A stretch of DNA of 64,000 nt from Niastella soli (GCF_017742245.1 NZ_JAGHKO010000001.1:2385061-2449060); one strand, 5' to 3'. Shown: positions 41,626 to 50,990, numbered from the stretch's first letter. Notes: generated by a model not told the origin, from the sequence alone. Translations and numbers: made by a program.

Positions 41626-42807
41626 ATGATGTACTTCCCGAGACACAAAATGCTGGCCGTTATATTGGGCGGCTTATTAATTTTTTCAGCCTGTAAAAAA
41701 GATTCGGATTCTGGCCCGGCTGTAGAACCACTTAGCGTTGCTGCAGTGAAGCCCGATGACATATTGACCATTAAGGGACAAAATTTTGACGCCAATGCAA
41801 GCGGAAATATTGTAAAATTTGGCGATGTGATAGCTTTAGTTGTAAGCGCCACTGAAACTGAAATAAAAGTAAAAGTGCCTGGTACAAGCGCTACAGGTAC
41901 TATTTATACGCTCACCGTAACGGCGCATGGTAAAACAACTGAAGTAGGGGTAATAGCTATTGTTCCTTTAACTTTTTATGCAGTGAAGGGAACCTTTGCA
42001 AGCGGTGCAGAATATAAAGTGATTACCATCAATCCCGGGGATGGCAGTGAGTCGTTGATCGCGAGCGTTGGCGAAAGGATCAATGATGTGGTATACCTTG
42101 CAGCTACCAATGAAATTGTGGGCGTAAATGACGCTGGCACCAAACTGGTGAAAGTAAATGTGACCACTAAAAAGGTAAGCTCGGTTGCACTTCCTTCGGG
42201 TGCAACGGCTGCTTCTAACTATTTGGTGGTTGATAAAGACAATAACCTGTACTGCATTAAATACGATTATACTGTTACCAACCATCAGACGCAATCGCTG
42301 GTGAAGATAGATCCGGTAACAGGTAATGCTACGGTTATTAAAACATTTGAAAGCACAGATGACTGGTATGAACCAGTATATGTTGCCGCCACTAATGAAG
42401 TGATTGGATTAAAAAATGAGGGCAAGAGTTTATTCAAGTTAAATCTTACTACAAAGGATACTTTAACAGTAAACTTACCCGGATCAGCCACTACAGAGTA
42501 CCGGGAGTTGATAGTGGACGATGAATCGAATTTATTTGCCTATAAAGCTCATTTGCATGGCGACCCTACCGACGTGGCAAAATTAGTGAAAGTAAATGCG
42601 GCAACCGGCGAGGAAAAGTTGGTGAAGGACTTACCTGTTAATGGTAAATTTCATGACAAAATTATTTATGTTTCAAAACTGAGCGAGTTTTTGGGCATTT
42701 GGGACCAGTTGGTTGTATTCAGGCTTAATATGTGGTCGCTGACATACGATTTCTCGCCCAATCCCCCCACATTAGACAACACTTATACTAATCTTACTTC
42801 GAATTAA
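41626..42807 (+). CDS. IPT/TIG-domain lipoprotein
   Basis: 393 residues with a lipoprotein signal (FSAC, Cys about 23). An IPT/TIG immunoglobulin-like domain covers about 35-115 (PDDILTIKGQNFD, then VKFGDVIALVVSATETEIKVKVP). The rest, about 120-393, looks like a beta-propeller of repeated strands: SLIASVGERINDVVYLAATNEIVG and EPVYVAATNEVIG recur with TTK(K/D) strands. It is likely exposed at the surface, with an unknown ligand. An alternative start is the ATG at 41650. A bidirectional terminator follows at once. Confidence 0.87.
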   Translation: MMYFPRHKMLAVILGGLLIFSACKKDSDSGPAVEPLSVAAVKPDDILTIKGQNFDANASGNIVKFGDVIALVVSATETEIKVKVPGTSATGTIYTLTVTAHGKTTEVGVIAIVPLTFYAVKGTFASGAEYKVITINPGDGSESLIASVGERINDVVYLAATNEIVGVNDAGTKLVKVNVTTKKVSSVALPSGATAASNYLVVDKDNNLYCIKYDYTVTNHQTQSLVKIDPVTGNATVIKTFESTDDWYEPVYVAATNEVIGLKNEGKSLFKLNLTTKDTLTVNLPGSATTEYRELIVDDESNLFAYKAHLHGDPTDVAKLVKVNAATGEEKLVKDLPVNGKFHDKIIYVSKLSEFLGIWDQLVVFRLNMWSLTYDFSPNPPTLDNTYTNLTSN

Positions 42808-42811
42808 TATT

Positions 42812-42848
42812 AAAAGGAAAGGGCCCCGATCGAGGGCCCTTTCCTTTT
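42812..42848. terminator. bidirectional terminator
   Basis: A perfect 15-bp stem, AAAAGGAAAGGGCCC (42812-42826) with GGGCCCTTTCCTTTT (42834-42848), and a 7-nt loop. A and T runs flank it, and it lies between convergent genes ending at 42807 and 42865. Confidence 0.95.
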
Positions 42849-42864
42849 ATACAATTCAGTCTAA

Positions 42865-44310
42865 TTATTTCTTCAGTTGTTCCAGCATCCATACGGCATG
42901 CGCATTCTTCGGATCGAGTTGTACTGCCTTTTCATAATTCTCGATCGCTTCTTTTTTCTTGCCACTGCGTTTATAGGCTTCGCCCAGGCTTTCAAAAGCT
43001 GTTGAAGAATTTGGATATTCCTGGGTATTCAATTCCAATATTTTTATGGCGGCGGGCATTTTCTTTGCCTGGCGCAGGTCATTGGCTACATAGTTCAGCT
43101 GGCTTTCGTCAAAGACCAGGCCAGGACTTCTGTTCGTCTTCATGCTCTTATATTCTTCAATTGCTTTGTCAATATTTTTGTTTTTAACCGTTTCCAGCAC
43201 AAAGTCATGCATCGCCCAGATGTAGCGGTAAGGCTTTACAGGGATAGAAGGCATTAAAATATGATACGCCAGGTCATTGATCTGGTTCATGGAATTGGCC
43301 AGGATCACCACGCCCGTTTTTTTAGTCCTGTTCAACAGGATGATCGATTTGTAACCGCCCGTAGTACCATCCTTCCATAAGTATTCATCGCCGTCCTTGG
43401 CCTTTTCCAGCGTCCAGCCCAGGGTTACATCACCTTCCCCCCTTCCTTTTGAAATGCGGGGGATGTGTGCTAGCTCCATAGCAGGGTACAAGTCGGTTTT
43501 TACCAGTCCCAAATTAGCGGCAGCAAACGTCAACAGATCATTTACATCGGAGCGGATGGCGCCAGTTCCCTGTATAGCAGGCATGTCCCAGTTCTTAACC
43601 GGTGCGCCGTATTCAGCGTGTCCACCTGCCAGTTTTTTTGTCTGGTCGGGTGTTAAGGTTATGGTGGTATTGGTTAAGCCCAGTGGTGTGCAGATCCTTT
43701 CTTTTACCAGGGTCTCATAAGGTTTGCCTGCTATTGTCGACAGAATATTACCTAACAATCCATATCCAACGTTGGAATACTGGAACCAGGTGCCGGGCGC
43801 ATAGTCGAAATTGCTGCGGCTAACATAATCATATAACTGTTCAATAGTATAATCGACCCATGGATAGTCGGGGTCTTTGGGATCATAGTTATCCGGAAAG
43901 CGAGGCCAGCCTACTGAGTGGGAGGCCAGGTGCTGCAGGGTAATGTGTCTGTCCTTTATCACCGGAACTTTTACACTGGCAGGGAGATATTTTGAAATGG
44001 GGTCGTCGAGGTTCACCTGTTTTTTGATTACCATATCGGCCAGCAGCAGGGTGGTAAATACTTTGGTAACGGAACCAATCTCATACATCGTGTTGCCATC
44101 GGGCACGCTTTCTTTTTTATCAACGAAAGAACCTGCCCCCACCACCTGGCGTTTGCCGGTGGCGTCAATAGTGCCCACCACAATGCTGGGGCATCTTTTA
44201 AGCTGTACTTCCTTGTTGATAATGGCAGAAATGTCGTCGGCAGATAGTTGCCCAAAGCCGAGGCTGCAGCCGATCACGAGTAGGAGGCCGGTAAACAGGT
44301 AAACTTTCAT
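42865..44310 (-). CDS. serine hydrolase (beta-lactamase-like) with C-terminal TPR
   Basis: About 481 residues starting at ATG 44310, with a signal or lipoprotein leader (MKVYLFTGLLLVIGCS; Cys about 15 may be lipidated). The serine motif S-x-x-K is SVTK near 82 and the Y-x-N motif is YSNVGYG near 181. The C-terminal 100 residues hold TPR-like helices (AAIKILELNTQEYPNSSTAF, then AIENYEKAVQLDPKNAHAV). The frame extends upstream to 44361 but the signal peptide argues for the later start. It may be a peptidase or esterase with a protein-interaction tail. Confidence 0.92.
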   Translation of the reverse strand: MKVYLFTGLLLVIGCSLGFGQLSADDISAIINKEVQLKRCPSIVVGTIDATGKRQVVGAGSFVDKKESVPDGNTMYEIGSVTKVFTTLLLADMVIKKQVNLDDPISKYLPASVKVPVIKDRHITLQHLASHSVGWPRFPDNYDPKDPDYPWVDYTIEQLYDYVSRSNFDYAPGTWFQYSNVGYGLLGNILSTIAGKPYETLVKERICTPLGLTNTTITLTPDQTKKLAGGHAEYGAPVKNWDMPAIQGTGAIRSDVNDLLTFAAANLGLVKTDLYPAMELAHIPRISKGRGEGDVTLGWTLEKAKDGDEYLWKDGTTGGYKSIILLNRTKKTGVVILANSMNQINDLAYHILMPSIPVKPYRYIWAMHDFVLETVKNKNIDKAIEEYKSMKTNRSPGLVFDESQLNYVANDLRQAKKMPAAIKILELNTQEYPNSSTAFESLGEAYKRSGKKKEAIENYEKAVQLDPKNAHAVWMLEQLKK

Positions 44311-44405
44311 GGTTTTAATAGGATTATTAAGATATATGGATAAACGAACGTCAAAATACAAAAGATGTTGTTTTTAGGAAATGGAGAGGATAAAAAACAG
44401 TAAGG

Positions 44406-44515
44406 AAAGGTGAGTCACCCTTAAAGGGTGGCTCACCTTTTGGCCATTGTAATAAAGGTGAGCCACTCTGGAAGAGTGACCCACCTTTTGGCTATTATAA
44501 TAGAGTGACCCACCT
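44406..44515. repeat. 48-bp tandem hairpin repeat
   Basis: Two and a part copies with a 48-bp period start at 44406 and 44454. Each contains GGTGAGTCACCCTT (or GGTGAGCCACTCT) facing its near-complement, so each copy can form a hairpin. It lies between the serine hydrolase and the PpiC-like gene. Confidence 0.8.
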
Positions 44516-44531
44516 TTAATGATGTAGGGCT

Positions 44532-44563
44532 AAAAAAAGACCCTCCCGGTGCGTCGGGAGGGC
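44532..44563 (-). terminator. terminator of the PpiC-like gene
   Basis: CCCTCCCG (44541-44548) pairs with CGGGAGGG (44555-44562). On the minus strand a run of seven T (44532-44538) follows. It lies 32 nt after the stop of the gene at 44595. Confidence 0.92.
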
Positions 44564-44594
44564 CATATTAAAATTAGATTAGAAGCCTGGTTAT

Positions 44595-45206
44595 TTACCG
44601 CCCATTGGCGCGTAGCACCACAATATCTTTTTGCACCTTGTCGTCGTAAGTCTTTTTGATGATGTAATGCCAGTTGCGTTCGGCAACATCCACAAAAAAG
44701 ATCTCCCCTTTTTGATGGGCCGCAACGGCGTCCTGCACTTCTTTCGGGAACATCAGTTCGCCAAAGAACCAGTCGGTATCGCCTTTGGTGGTATTGCCGT
44801 CCATTGTGTATTGGTCACTCAATTGTTCCCAGTTGGCGCCGGCAGTGGCTTTAGAAACGATCAGTTTTTTCATACTGTCTATTTGAGAAGGCGACAGGGA
44901 GCTGCCATCGAGGAAGATATAACTGGCGCGATAGGCGATGGATTCTTTTGATTCCACCACTTTGTAGGTAACATACCCTACAGAAAAGATATCGCCCTGC
45001 TTTTGCTTTAAGAGGCGTTTGTCGATCAGCGAGGTGTCCTTGCCATACGTAAGGCGTAAAATAGCCGGTTTTATATCCGGGTTGGCATCTACGAATTGTT
45101 GGGCCTGTTGTGCTGTTCCGATCTTTTGAAACTTTTCTACCAATGTTGGTTGTGCAATAGCGGCTGCTGTAAAGAGCACTAATAAAACCGACAAGCTAAA
45201 TTTCAT
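44595..45206 (-). CDS. PpiC/parvulin-like peptidyl-prolyl isomerase homologue
   Basis: 203 residues with a signal peptide (MKFSLSVLLVLFTAAAIAQ). The C-terminal half resembles the parvulin/PpiC domain: ASYIFLDGSSLSPSQ near 93-107, NWEQLSDQYTMD near 126-137, GDTDWFFGELMFPKEVQDAV near 143-162 and FVDVAERNWHYIIKK near 173-187. It would act in the periplasm on outer-membrane protein folding, or be an inactive relative. It is alone between a hairpin array and the divergent ada-like gene. Confidence 0.8.
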   Translation of the reverse strand: MKFSLSVLLVLFTAAAIAQPTLVEKFQKIGTAQQAQQFVDANPDIKPAILRLTYGKDTSLIDKRLLKQKQGDIFSVGYVTYKVVESKESIAYRASYIFLDGSSLSPSQIDSMKKLIVSKATAGANWEQLSDQYTMDGNTTKGDTDWFFGELMFPKEVQDAVAAHQKGEIFFVDVAERNWHYIIKKTYDDKVQKDIVVLRANGR

Positions 45207-45432
45207 ATATTATTGTTTTCTGTTGTTTTAATGACGTTCGGGAATGTTATGAACAAAAGCAAGGGCAAGAAGTTTTGGAAGTTACTATTTTTTGACTTAT
45301 CCGGATACTGAGATTTATGAAATAAATTGATAATTATTTGCAAAAACTCAGCCATTTTTGCTGTTAACTGAGCAAGAAACGGGTTTTACAACCGGCTGCC
45401 TTTGAGGAGTTTTGCTGAATAAAATAGCGGTT

Positions 45433-46287
45433 ATGGAAAAGCAACAGGAAATAAATTATAACCGGATAGCCGATGCCATCGACTTTTACCGGCAGCATTT
45501 CAAAGACCAGCCGTCGCTGGATGCGGTAGCCGAGCATGTACATGTAAGTCCTTTCCATTTTCAACGGATGTTTAAAGATTGGGCGGGTGTTACGCCCAAA
45601 CAGTTCCTGCAATACCTGACCCTGGAGCATGCCAAACAAGTTTTGAAAAAGGGGGCCGAAGTAACCTTGCTGGATGCGGCTTTTGAATCGGGTCTTTCCG
45701 GCACCAGCCGTTTACACGATCTTTTTATAAAAGTAGAAGGTATGACCCCCGGGGAGTATAAAAACGGGGGCGAACAGCTGTCCATCAACTACAGTTTTGC
45801 CGAAAGCCCGTTTGGTACCATCATCATCGCCTCTACGCACAAGGGCATTTGCTATATGGCGTTTGTTGATGATGAGGAAGAAACGGCTTTGCAGGAGTTA
45901 AAGAACCAGTTCCCCAATGCGAAATACCGGCAGCTTTCAGATATAATACAGCAAAATGCGCTGTTCATCTTCACGCAGGACTGGAACAAGCTGCATGAAA
46001 TAAAACTGCATTTGAAAGGCACCCCCTTCCAGATAAAAGTATGGGAAGCCCTGCTGAGGATCCCTATGGGCGAGCTATCCACCTATTCAGGATTGGCGGG
46101 CAGACTGAACAACCCGCAAGCTTCCAGGGCGGTAGGTTCGGCTGTGGGCAGTAACCCGGTGGCTTTTTTAATTCCCTGTCACCGGGTAATAAAAGCAAAC
46201 GGTGAATTTGGCAACTACCACTGGGGGCCTACCCGTAAGAATGCCATGATCGGTTGGGAGGCATCAAAATTTTCTTCAGCCCTTTAA
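45433..46287 (+). CDS. Ada-like AraC/methylguanine methyltransferase fusion
   Basis: About 284 residues. An AraC-type HTH pair occupies about 1-105 (AEHVHVSPFHFQRMFKDW, then FESGLSGTSRLHDLFIK). The C-terminal 160 residues are the O6-alkylguanine-DNA alkyltransferase, with the active-site Cys in IPCHRVI near 248 and the preceding GSAVGSNPVAFL. The N-terminal zinc domain of E. coli Ada, which senses methyl phosphotriesters, is absent. It repairs O6-methylguanine and may regulate the alkB-like gene 13 nt downstream. ATG 45433 is preferred to the TTG at 45412. Confidence 0.92.
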   Translation: MEKQQEINYNRIADAIDFYRQHFKDQPSLDAVAEHVHVSPFHFQRMFKDWAGVTPKQFLQYLTLEHAKQVLKKGAEVTLLDAAFESGLSGTSRLHDLFIKVEGMTPGEYKNGGEQLSINYSFAESPFGTIIIASTHKGICYMAFVDDEEETALQELKNQFPNAKYRQLSDIIQQNALFIFTQDWNKLHEIKLHLKGTPFQIKVWEALLRIPMGELSTYSGLAGRLNNPQASRAVGSAVGSNPVAFLIPCHRVIKANGEFGNYHWGPTRKNAMIGWEASKFSSAL

Positions 46288-46300
46288 ACGTAGCAGCAGT

Positions 46301-46909
46301 ATGGACTTATTCAATCAGCATATAGACGAAACAATAAACTATTTACCACAGGATGGAATGGTTAACTATTACGGTAAATTGTTAACCGTTAAACAGGCCG
46401 ATCATTACCTGGATAAACTGTTAACCACTATTCACTGGAAAAACGACGAAGCGGTTATTTTCGGCCGGCATATTATTACCAAACGAAAAGTGGCCTGGTA
46501 TGGTAACGACAATTACGATTATACCTACTCCAATATTACCAGGCAGGCATTAAAATGGACAAAAGAACTGCTTGAGTTAAAACAACTGGTAGAAGAAAAG
46601 ACCGGCGAAACTTTTAACTCCTGTTTGTTGAACCTGTACCATACCGGGGAAGAAGGCATGGCCTGGCACAGCGATGATGAAAAAACACTAGGCGAGAACT
46701 CAGCTATTGCCTCCTTTAGTTTTGGGGCAGAACGCAAATTCTCCTTCAAACATAAACAAACAAAGGAAACCATTTCCATGATGCTGGAGCATGGCAGTTT
46801 GTTAGTGATGAAAGGCCCTACGCAAACGCACTGGCTGCATTGTTTACCTAAATCAAAACGCATTATTACTCCCAGGGTGAACCTTACTTTCAGAGTTATG
46901 AGACCGTAA
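46301..46909 (+). CDS. alkB: AlkB-type alkylated-DNA dioxygenase
   Basis: 202 residues of the 2-oxoglutarate/Fe(II) dioxygenase fold: iron ligands His and Asp in WHSDDEK near 122-128, and the distal His-x-Arg region LPKSKRI then PRVNLTFR near 183-197. It reverses N1-methyladenine and N3-methylcytosine damage by oxidation. It is directly downstream of the Ada-like gene, giving a two-gene alkylation-repair operon. Confidence 0.93.
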   Translation: MDLFNQHIDETINYLPQDGMVNYYGKLLTVKQADHYLDKLLTTIHWKNDEAVIFGRHIITKRKVAWYGNDNYDYTYSNITRQALKWTKELLELKQLVEEKTGETFNSCLLNLYHTGEEGMAWHSDDEKTLGENSAIASFSFGAERKFSFKHKQTKETISMMLEHGSLLVMKGPTQTHWLHCLPKSKRIITPRVNLTFRVMRP

Positions 46910-47011
46910 GGAGAGGAAACAATTAAGGCAGGTTACCGGTTTGGTATGCATTGTATGCATGGCAGCCAGTTGAAAGGGAAAAATGCCTTATTTTAGTGGG
47001 CATACTATAAT

Positions 47012-49129
47012 ATGAAAAAGATAGCGCCCAGCCATTTCCTGATCATTGTATTCCTGTTAATACAAACTGCAGTTGTTGCCCAAAAAACAATTCGTATTGC
47101 TTGTGTGGGCAATAGTATTACGGCGGGCGCCAGGTTACCACATCCTGAAAAAAATGCTTACCCCGCGCAGTTACAGCAAATGCTGGGCGATGGATATGAG
47201 GTAATGAATTTCGGGAACAGCGGGAAAACGGTGATAAAGAATTGCGACCGCGCTTACATGGCTACGCCAACCTATCAGCAGGCATTGAAAAGCAACCCGG
47301 ATATTGTGTTTATAAAACTGGGCACCAATGACAGCCGGCTGCCTTACCGGTTACAGATAGACAGTTTTGTTTCAGACTATAAAACACTGGTGCATTCCTT
47401 TCAAGATCTGTCCACACACCCGCGGATCATTTTGTTGTTGCCGGTAACCTCTTACAAGGCCGATACCACGCTTCAAACGGAACAGGCTATTGCCAAATTA
47501 ATTCTGCCTCGCATCAGACAGGTGGCGTTTGATGAAAAACTGGAGCTGGTCGATCTGCACAGTATAACCCAGGATATGCTTGCTACCTTTCCTGACAGCT
47601 TACACCCCTCTTCCCTGGGTGCTACTATCCTGGCAAAACGGTTGTACGAAGCAGTGGTCAATAAAACAGACAAGTCGTTTGACATCTTCAAAAAGATAAA
47701 GGTGCCATTTACTGTTTCATCTTACTATGGATATGAATGCGCCGATTTTACTTTCAATGGGCATAAAGCGAAAATTGTAAAACCACGTGGTGTCGCCGAG
47801 GGCAAACCGTTCATCTGGAATGCCCGTTTCTGGAATGTGGAGCCACAAACCGAGATAGCTTTACTCGATCGTGGTTTTCATGTAGTGTATTGCGATGTGG
47901 CCGAGTTGTTCGGTAATGCAGAAGCCATTAATACCTGGAACAAATTCTACGATTGGCTGCAAAAGGCCGGTTTATCGAAGACGGCTTGCATGGAAGGCTT
48001 TAGCCGGGGCGGGGTCTATGCCTACAACTGGGCAGCCGAAAACCCGGGCAAAGTAGCCTGTGTGTATGTAGATGCACCCGTACTGGATGTTAAAAGCTGG
48101 CCCGGTGGTAAAGGGACCGGCAAAGGCAGTGCGGCCGACTGGGAGGCCTTTAAAAAAGATTATGGCTACACCAGTGATGAACAGGCGCTCACCTTTAAAG
48201 GCAATCCCATTGATAAAATACCTCAAATTGTACAGGGCGGGTATCCCATGTTGCATGTGGTGGGCGATGCCGATAGTCTGGTACCCGTTAGTGAGAATAC
48301 CGCCATCTTTGAAAAACAGGTACTGGCCCTGAATGGAAATATTACGGTGATCCATAAACCTGGTGTTGGTCACCACCCGCATAGCCTGGCCAATCCCACC
48401 CCCATTGTTGATTTTATTTTAAGATCTACGCACAGACAGGTGGTATTTGCAACCACTTCAGCGCCAGGTTCGGAATACCGTTTTGGCAATGAAACCGACT
48501 GGTGGGATAATTACAACGACATTCAACATACTTTAGACAGCGTGGGCAAACTGGATGTATTGTTGTTAGGCAATTCCATTACACAGGCAATAGGGCATAG
48601 AAGGCTGGAAGTAAAAGGTGCCGGCACGCAGGCATTTGATAGTGCACTGGCTTCATATAAATATGGCGTAGCAGGTATCCGTGGCGATAGAACACAACAC
48701 CTGTTGTGGCGGGTACAGCATACCGATCTTTCAAAAGCAGATCCAACAGTAGTAGTGGTAACCATTGGGGTAAACAATTTTCGCGACGATGAGGCTACTG
48801 AGGTAATAGCAGGCATTCAATCGGTGTTGAAAGCGATAGCAGTAAAACTGCCCAAAACGAAGATCATTTTAACAGGCCCATTACCTGCGGGTAATAAAGT
48901 GGCGGATGATTATAGAAGAAAATATCAACTGGTGCATCAGCAGATAAAACAATTTGTAAACAATAAGAGCATCTTCTTCTGCGATCCATCCGGGTCACTG
49001 ATAGATGCAGGAAGTGGCAATTTAGCCGAAGGTTGTTACAGGCCCGATGGCATTCACCTTACTGAAAAAGGATATACCGTATGGGCTGGTGCATTGCAAC
49101 CAGTAATAAAACAGGTGATAGGAAAATAA
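47012..49129 (+). CDS. SGNH - alpha/beta hydrolase - SGNH triple esterase fusion
   Basis: 705 residues with a signal peptide (1-23). Domain 1 (about 27-215) is an SGNH hydrolase with GNSITAG near 33, GTND near 108 and DSLHPS near 195. Domain 2 (about 240-475) is an alpha/beta hydrolase with the nucleophile in GFSRGG near 328-333 and a late His in GVGHHPH. Domain 3 (about 510-705) is a second SGNH domain with LLLGNSITQ near 515-523, GVNNF near 590 and DGIHLTEKG near 680. Each has its own catalytic set. It probably removes ester groups (acetyl or feruloyl) from plant polysaccharide. Confidence 0.92.
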   Translation: MKKIAPSHFLIIVFLLIQTAVVAQKTIRIACVGNSITAGARLPHPEKNAYPAQLQQMLGDGYEVMNFGNSGKTVIKNCDRAYMATPTYQQALKSNPDIVFIKLGTNDSRLPYRLQIDSFVSDYKTLVHSFQDLSTHPRIILLLPVTSYKADTTLQTEQAIAKLILPRIRQVAFDEKLELVDLHSITQDMLATFPDSLHPSSLGATILAKRLYEAVVNKTDKSFDIFKKIKVPFTVSSYYGYECADFTFNGHKAKIVKPRGVAEGKPFIWNARFWNVEPQTEIALLDRGFHVVYCDVAELFGNAEAINTWNKFYDWLQKAGLSKTACMEGFSRGGVYAYNWAAENPGKVACVYVDAPVLDVKSWPGGKGTGKGSAADWEAFKKDYGYTSDEQALTFKGNPIDKIPQIVQGGYPMLHVVGDADSLVPVSENTAIFEKQVLALNGNITVIHKPGVGHHPHSLANPTPIVDFILRSTHRQVVFATTSAPGSEYRFGNETDWWDNYNDIQHTLDSVGKLDVLLLGNSITQAIGHRRLEVKGAGTQAFDSALASYKYGVAGIRGDRTQHLLWRVQHTDLSKADPTVVVVTIGVNNFRDDEATEVIAGIQSVLKAIAVKLPKTKIILTGPLPAGNKVADDYRRKYQLVHQQIKQFVNNKSIFFCDPSGSLIDAGSGNLAEGCYRPDGIHLTEKGYTVWAGALQPVIKQVIGK

Positions 49130-49136
49130 GGAGGTC

Positions 49137-50120
49137 TTATACAACCTCTAAAGCTTCTTTGTTGTATTTGTGACGGTATTCGATGGGCGATAATCCGGTG
49201 ATCTTTTTAAACACGGTCCGGAAGGCCTTGACATCGGAGTAACCTACATCATACATCACTTCATTCACATTTTTGCGGCTGTTCTCCAACTGTTTTTTAG
49301 CGGCCTCAATTTTTACCCGTTGAATGTATTCAATAGGCGTATTGTTGGTTGCTTTTTTAAAACGGCGGATAAAATGCCGTTTACCAATAGCATATTTGAT
49401 AGCCAGTTCTTCCACTGAAATGCGTTCGGTGACATTCTTCTCAATAAATTCCTGGGCTTGTTTTATAGGTTCGTCCTCATGTTTCTTTTGACCATTGAAC
49501 ATGATGAACGGGGACTGTGTTTTGCGGTCTATTTCAAGTGCGAATATTTTAGCCGCCATAATGGCCCAGTCACGGCCGGCATGTTTTTCAACCAGGTGCA
49601 ACAGCATATTCCAGTAAGAAGTGGCCCCGCCACTTGAATACAAGCCTTGTTGTTCCGTTATAATCCTGCCATCAACCAACGTTACTTCGGGGAACATTTC
49701 CCGGAATTCATTAGCCTGGCGCCAATGGCTGGAACATTCCTTTCCATTTAAAAGCCCCGTAGCGGCCAGCAGAAAAGCGCCGATACAAAGACTGGCTACT
49801 TCTGCACCCTGATGATACTGATCAACGATCCAGGGTAAAAAGCCTTCATTCTTTTTGATGGCAGCTTTCAGGTCACCGCCAATAGCGGGCACCAGGATGA
49901 GGTCGGTCTTTTTTATATCCCCGATCAATGCATCCGCATGAACCGTAAAGGTCCCATTGTGCAGCTGCACTTCTTTGGTGAGCCCTACCAACTGTACTTT
50001 AAAAGCCGGTGTTTTACCTGCTGCTTCCATGAAGTCATTTACCCCCGTAAAAATGATCCGGGGGTCAACAATGCTTGCCATCACCGCATCATGCGGAATA
50101 AGAATGCTTACGTGCTTCAT
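49137..50120 (-). CDS. GlxA-family transcriptional regulator
   Basis: 327 residues: an N-terminal DJ-1/PfpI-like domain (about 1-190, with SLCIGAFLLAATGLL near 110-125 containing the nucleophile-elbow Cys) and a C-terminal AraC HTH pair (about 220-320, ELAIKYAIGKRHFIRRFKK then VNEVMYDVGYSDVKAFRTVF). Such proteins respond to small metabolites; the ligand is unknown. It converges on the SGNH fusion gene with 7 nt between the stops. Confidence 0.94.
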   Translation of the reverse strand: MKHVSILIPHDAVMASIVDPRIIFTGVNDFMEAAGKTPAFKVQLVGLTKEVQLHNGTFTVHADALIGDIKKTDLILVPAIGGDLKAAIKKNEGFLPWIVDQYHQGAEVASLCIGAFLLAATGLLNGKECSSHWRQANEFREMFPEVTLVDGRIITEQQGLYSSGGATSYWNMLLHLVEKHAGRDWAIMAAKIFALEIDRKTQSPFIMFNGQKKHEDEPIKQAQEFIEKNVTERISVEELAIKYAIGKRHFIRRFKKATNNTPIEYIQRVKIEAAKKQLENSRKNVNEVMYDVGYSDVKAFRTVFKKITGLSPIEYRHKYNKEALEVV

Positions 50121-50200
50121 GATTATATAGCAATTTGACGTTATTTAAAACTTGTATACAGGAGCATCAGGTCTGGTTCCACCCCTTTGCCCTCTTCCTT

Positions 50201-50260
50201 GCCCGCCGAAGCTTTACCGCCGTCGCCTTCGGCTATGGCGGTCGAAGAGGCGTAGGAAGG
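50201..50260. repeat. hairpin-forming GC-rich intergenic repeat
   Basis: CCGCCGTCGCC faces GGCTATGGCGG, forming a stem-loop, followed by GTCGAAGAGGCG. The phrase looks like a dispersed intergenic repeat; only one copy is in the window. It lies between the GlxA-type and RibD-like genes. Confidence 0.4.
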
Positions 50261-50375
50261 CCTGTTAAAGGTAAGAAACAATAAAGTCGCGAACAACCCT
50301 CCTGGAAGTCATTTTTACACACCCTGAGGCGGTGAAGCCAATGGTACATTTGTAAAACAATACCATCAGTGGAGT

Positions 50376-50948
50376 ATGCGAAAAGTAATTGTATCTATGA
50401 ATGTGACGCTCGACGGCTTCATGGCCGGCCCAGACTGCGGGCTGGATTGGCATTTCAAAAGCTGGAATGAAGAAATGGCGAGAGCAACAGCCGAACAACT
50501 TGGTAAGGCGGATACCATATTGCTGGGCGGTGTTACCTATAGAGGTATGGCGCAATACTGGAATGCCGACCCGGTTAATATGATACGGCCACGTGAAGAC
50601 CTTGACTTTGCTTCCATGTTGAACAGCTATCCCAAAGTAGTATTTTCAAAAAAGATGACAACCGTTACCTGGTTTAATGCCCGGATTGCCCAAAAGGACA
50701 TCGGTATAGAAGTGGCTGAATTAAAACGGCAGCAAGGAAAGGATATGATCGTGTATGGCAGTGGGAAAATAGTAGTGGCTTTAACAAAACTGGGCTTGGT
50801 AGATGAATTCAGGATGTGGGTTCACCCGGTGGTGATAGGTTGTGGAAAACCCGTGTTTAAAGAACTGGCCGGCATACTTGATCTTGAATTGGTAAAAACA
50901 GAAGTATTCAGCTCCGGTGTGGTGATCTTATGCTACGCGGTAAAATAA
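50376..50948 (+). CDS. dihydrofolate-reductase/RibD-like protein
   Basis: 190 residues of the RibD C-terminal/DHFR-like fold: VSMNVTLDGFMAGPD near 5-19, TILLGGVTYRGM near 47-58, KQGKDMIVYGSGKI-like strand near 126 and LVDEFRMWVHPVVIGCGKPVF near 144-164. It would be an NADPH-dependent reductase of a pterin- or flavin-type compound, soluble. The exact substrate is unknown. It ends in a hairpin made of the GACCTGTAAGG repeat. Confidence 0.92.
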   Translation: MRKVIVSMNVTLDGFMAGPDCGLDWHFKSWNEEMARATAEQLGKADTILLGGVTYRGMAQYWNADPVNMIRPREDLDFASMLNSYPKVVFSKKMTTVTWFNARIAQKDIGIEVAELKRQQGKDMIVYGSGKIVVALTKLGLVDEFRMWVHPVVIGCGKPVFKELAGILDLELVKTEVFSSGVVILCYAVK

Positions 50949-50990
50949 AAAGACCTGTAAGGTGAACTATTATTCATCTTACAGGTCTTT
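50948..50990. terminator. bidirectional terminator made from the GACCTGTAAGG motif
   Basis: AAAGACCTGTAAGGTGAA faces TTCATCTTACAGGTCTTT with one mismatch, giving a long stem with A and T runs on both sides. It lies between convergent genes (ends 50948 and 51005). The motif is that of the dispersed element, without its interior. Confidence 0.85.
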
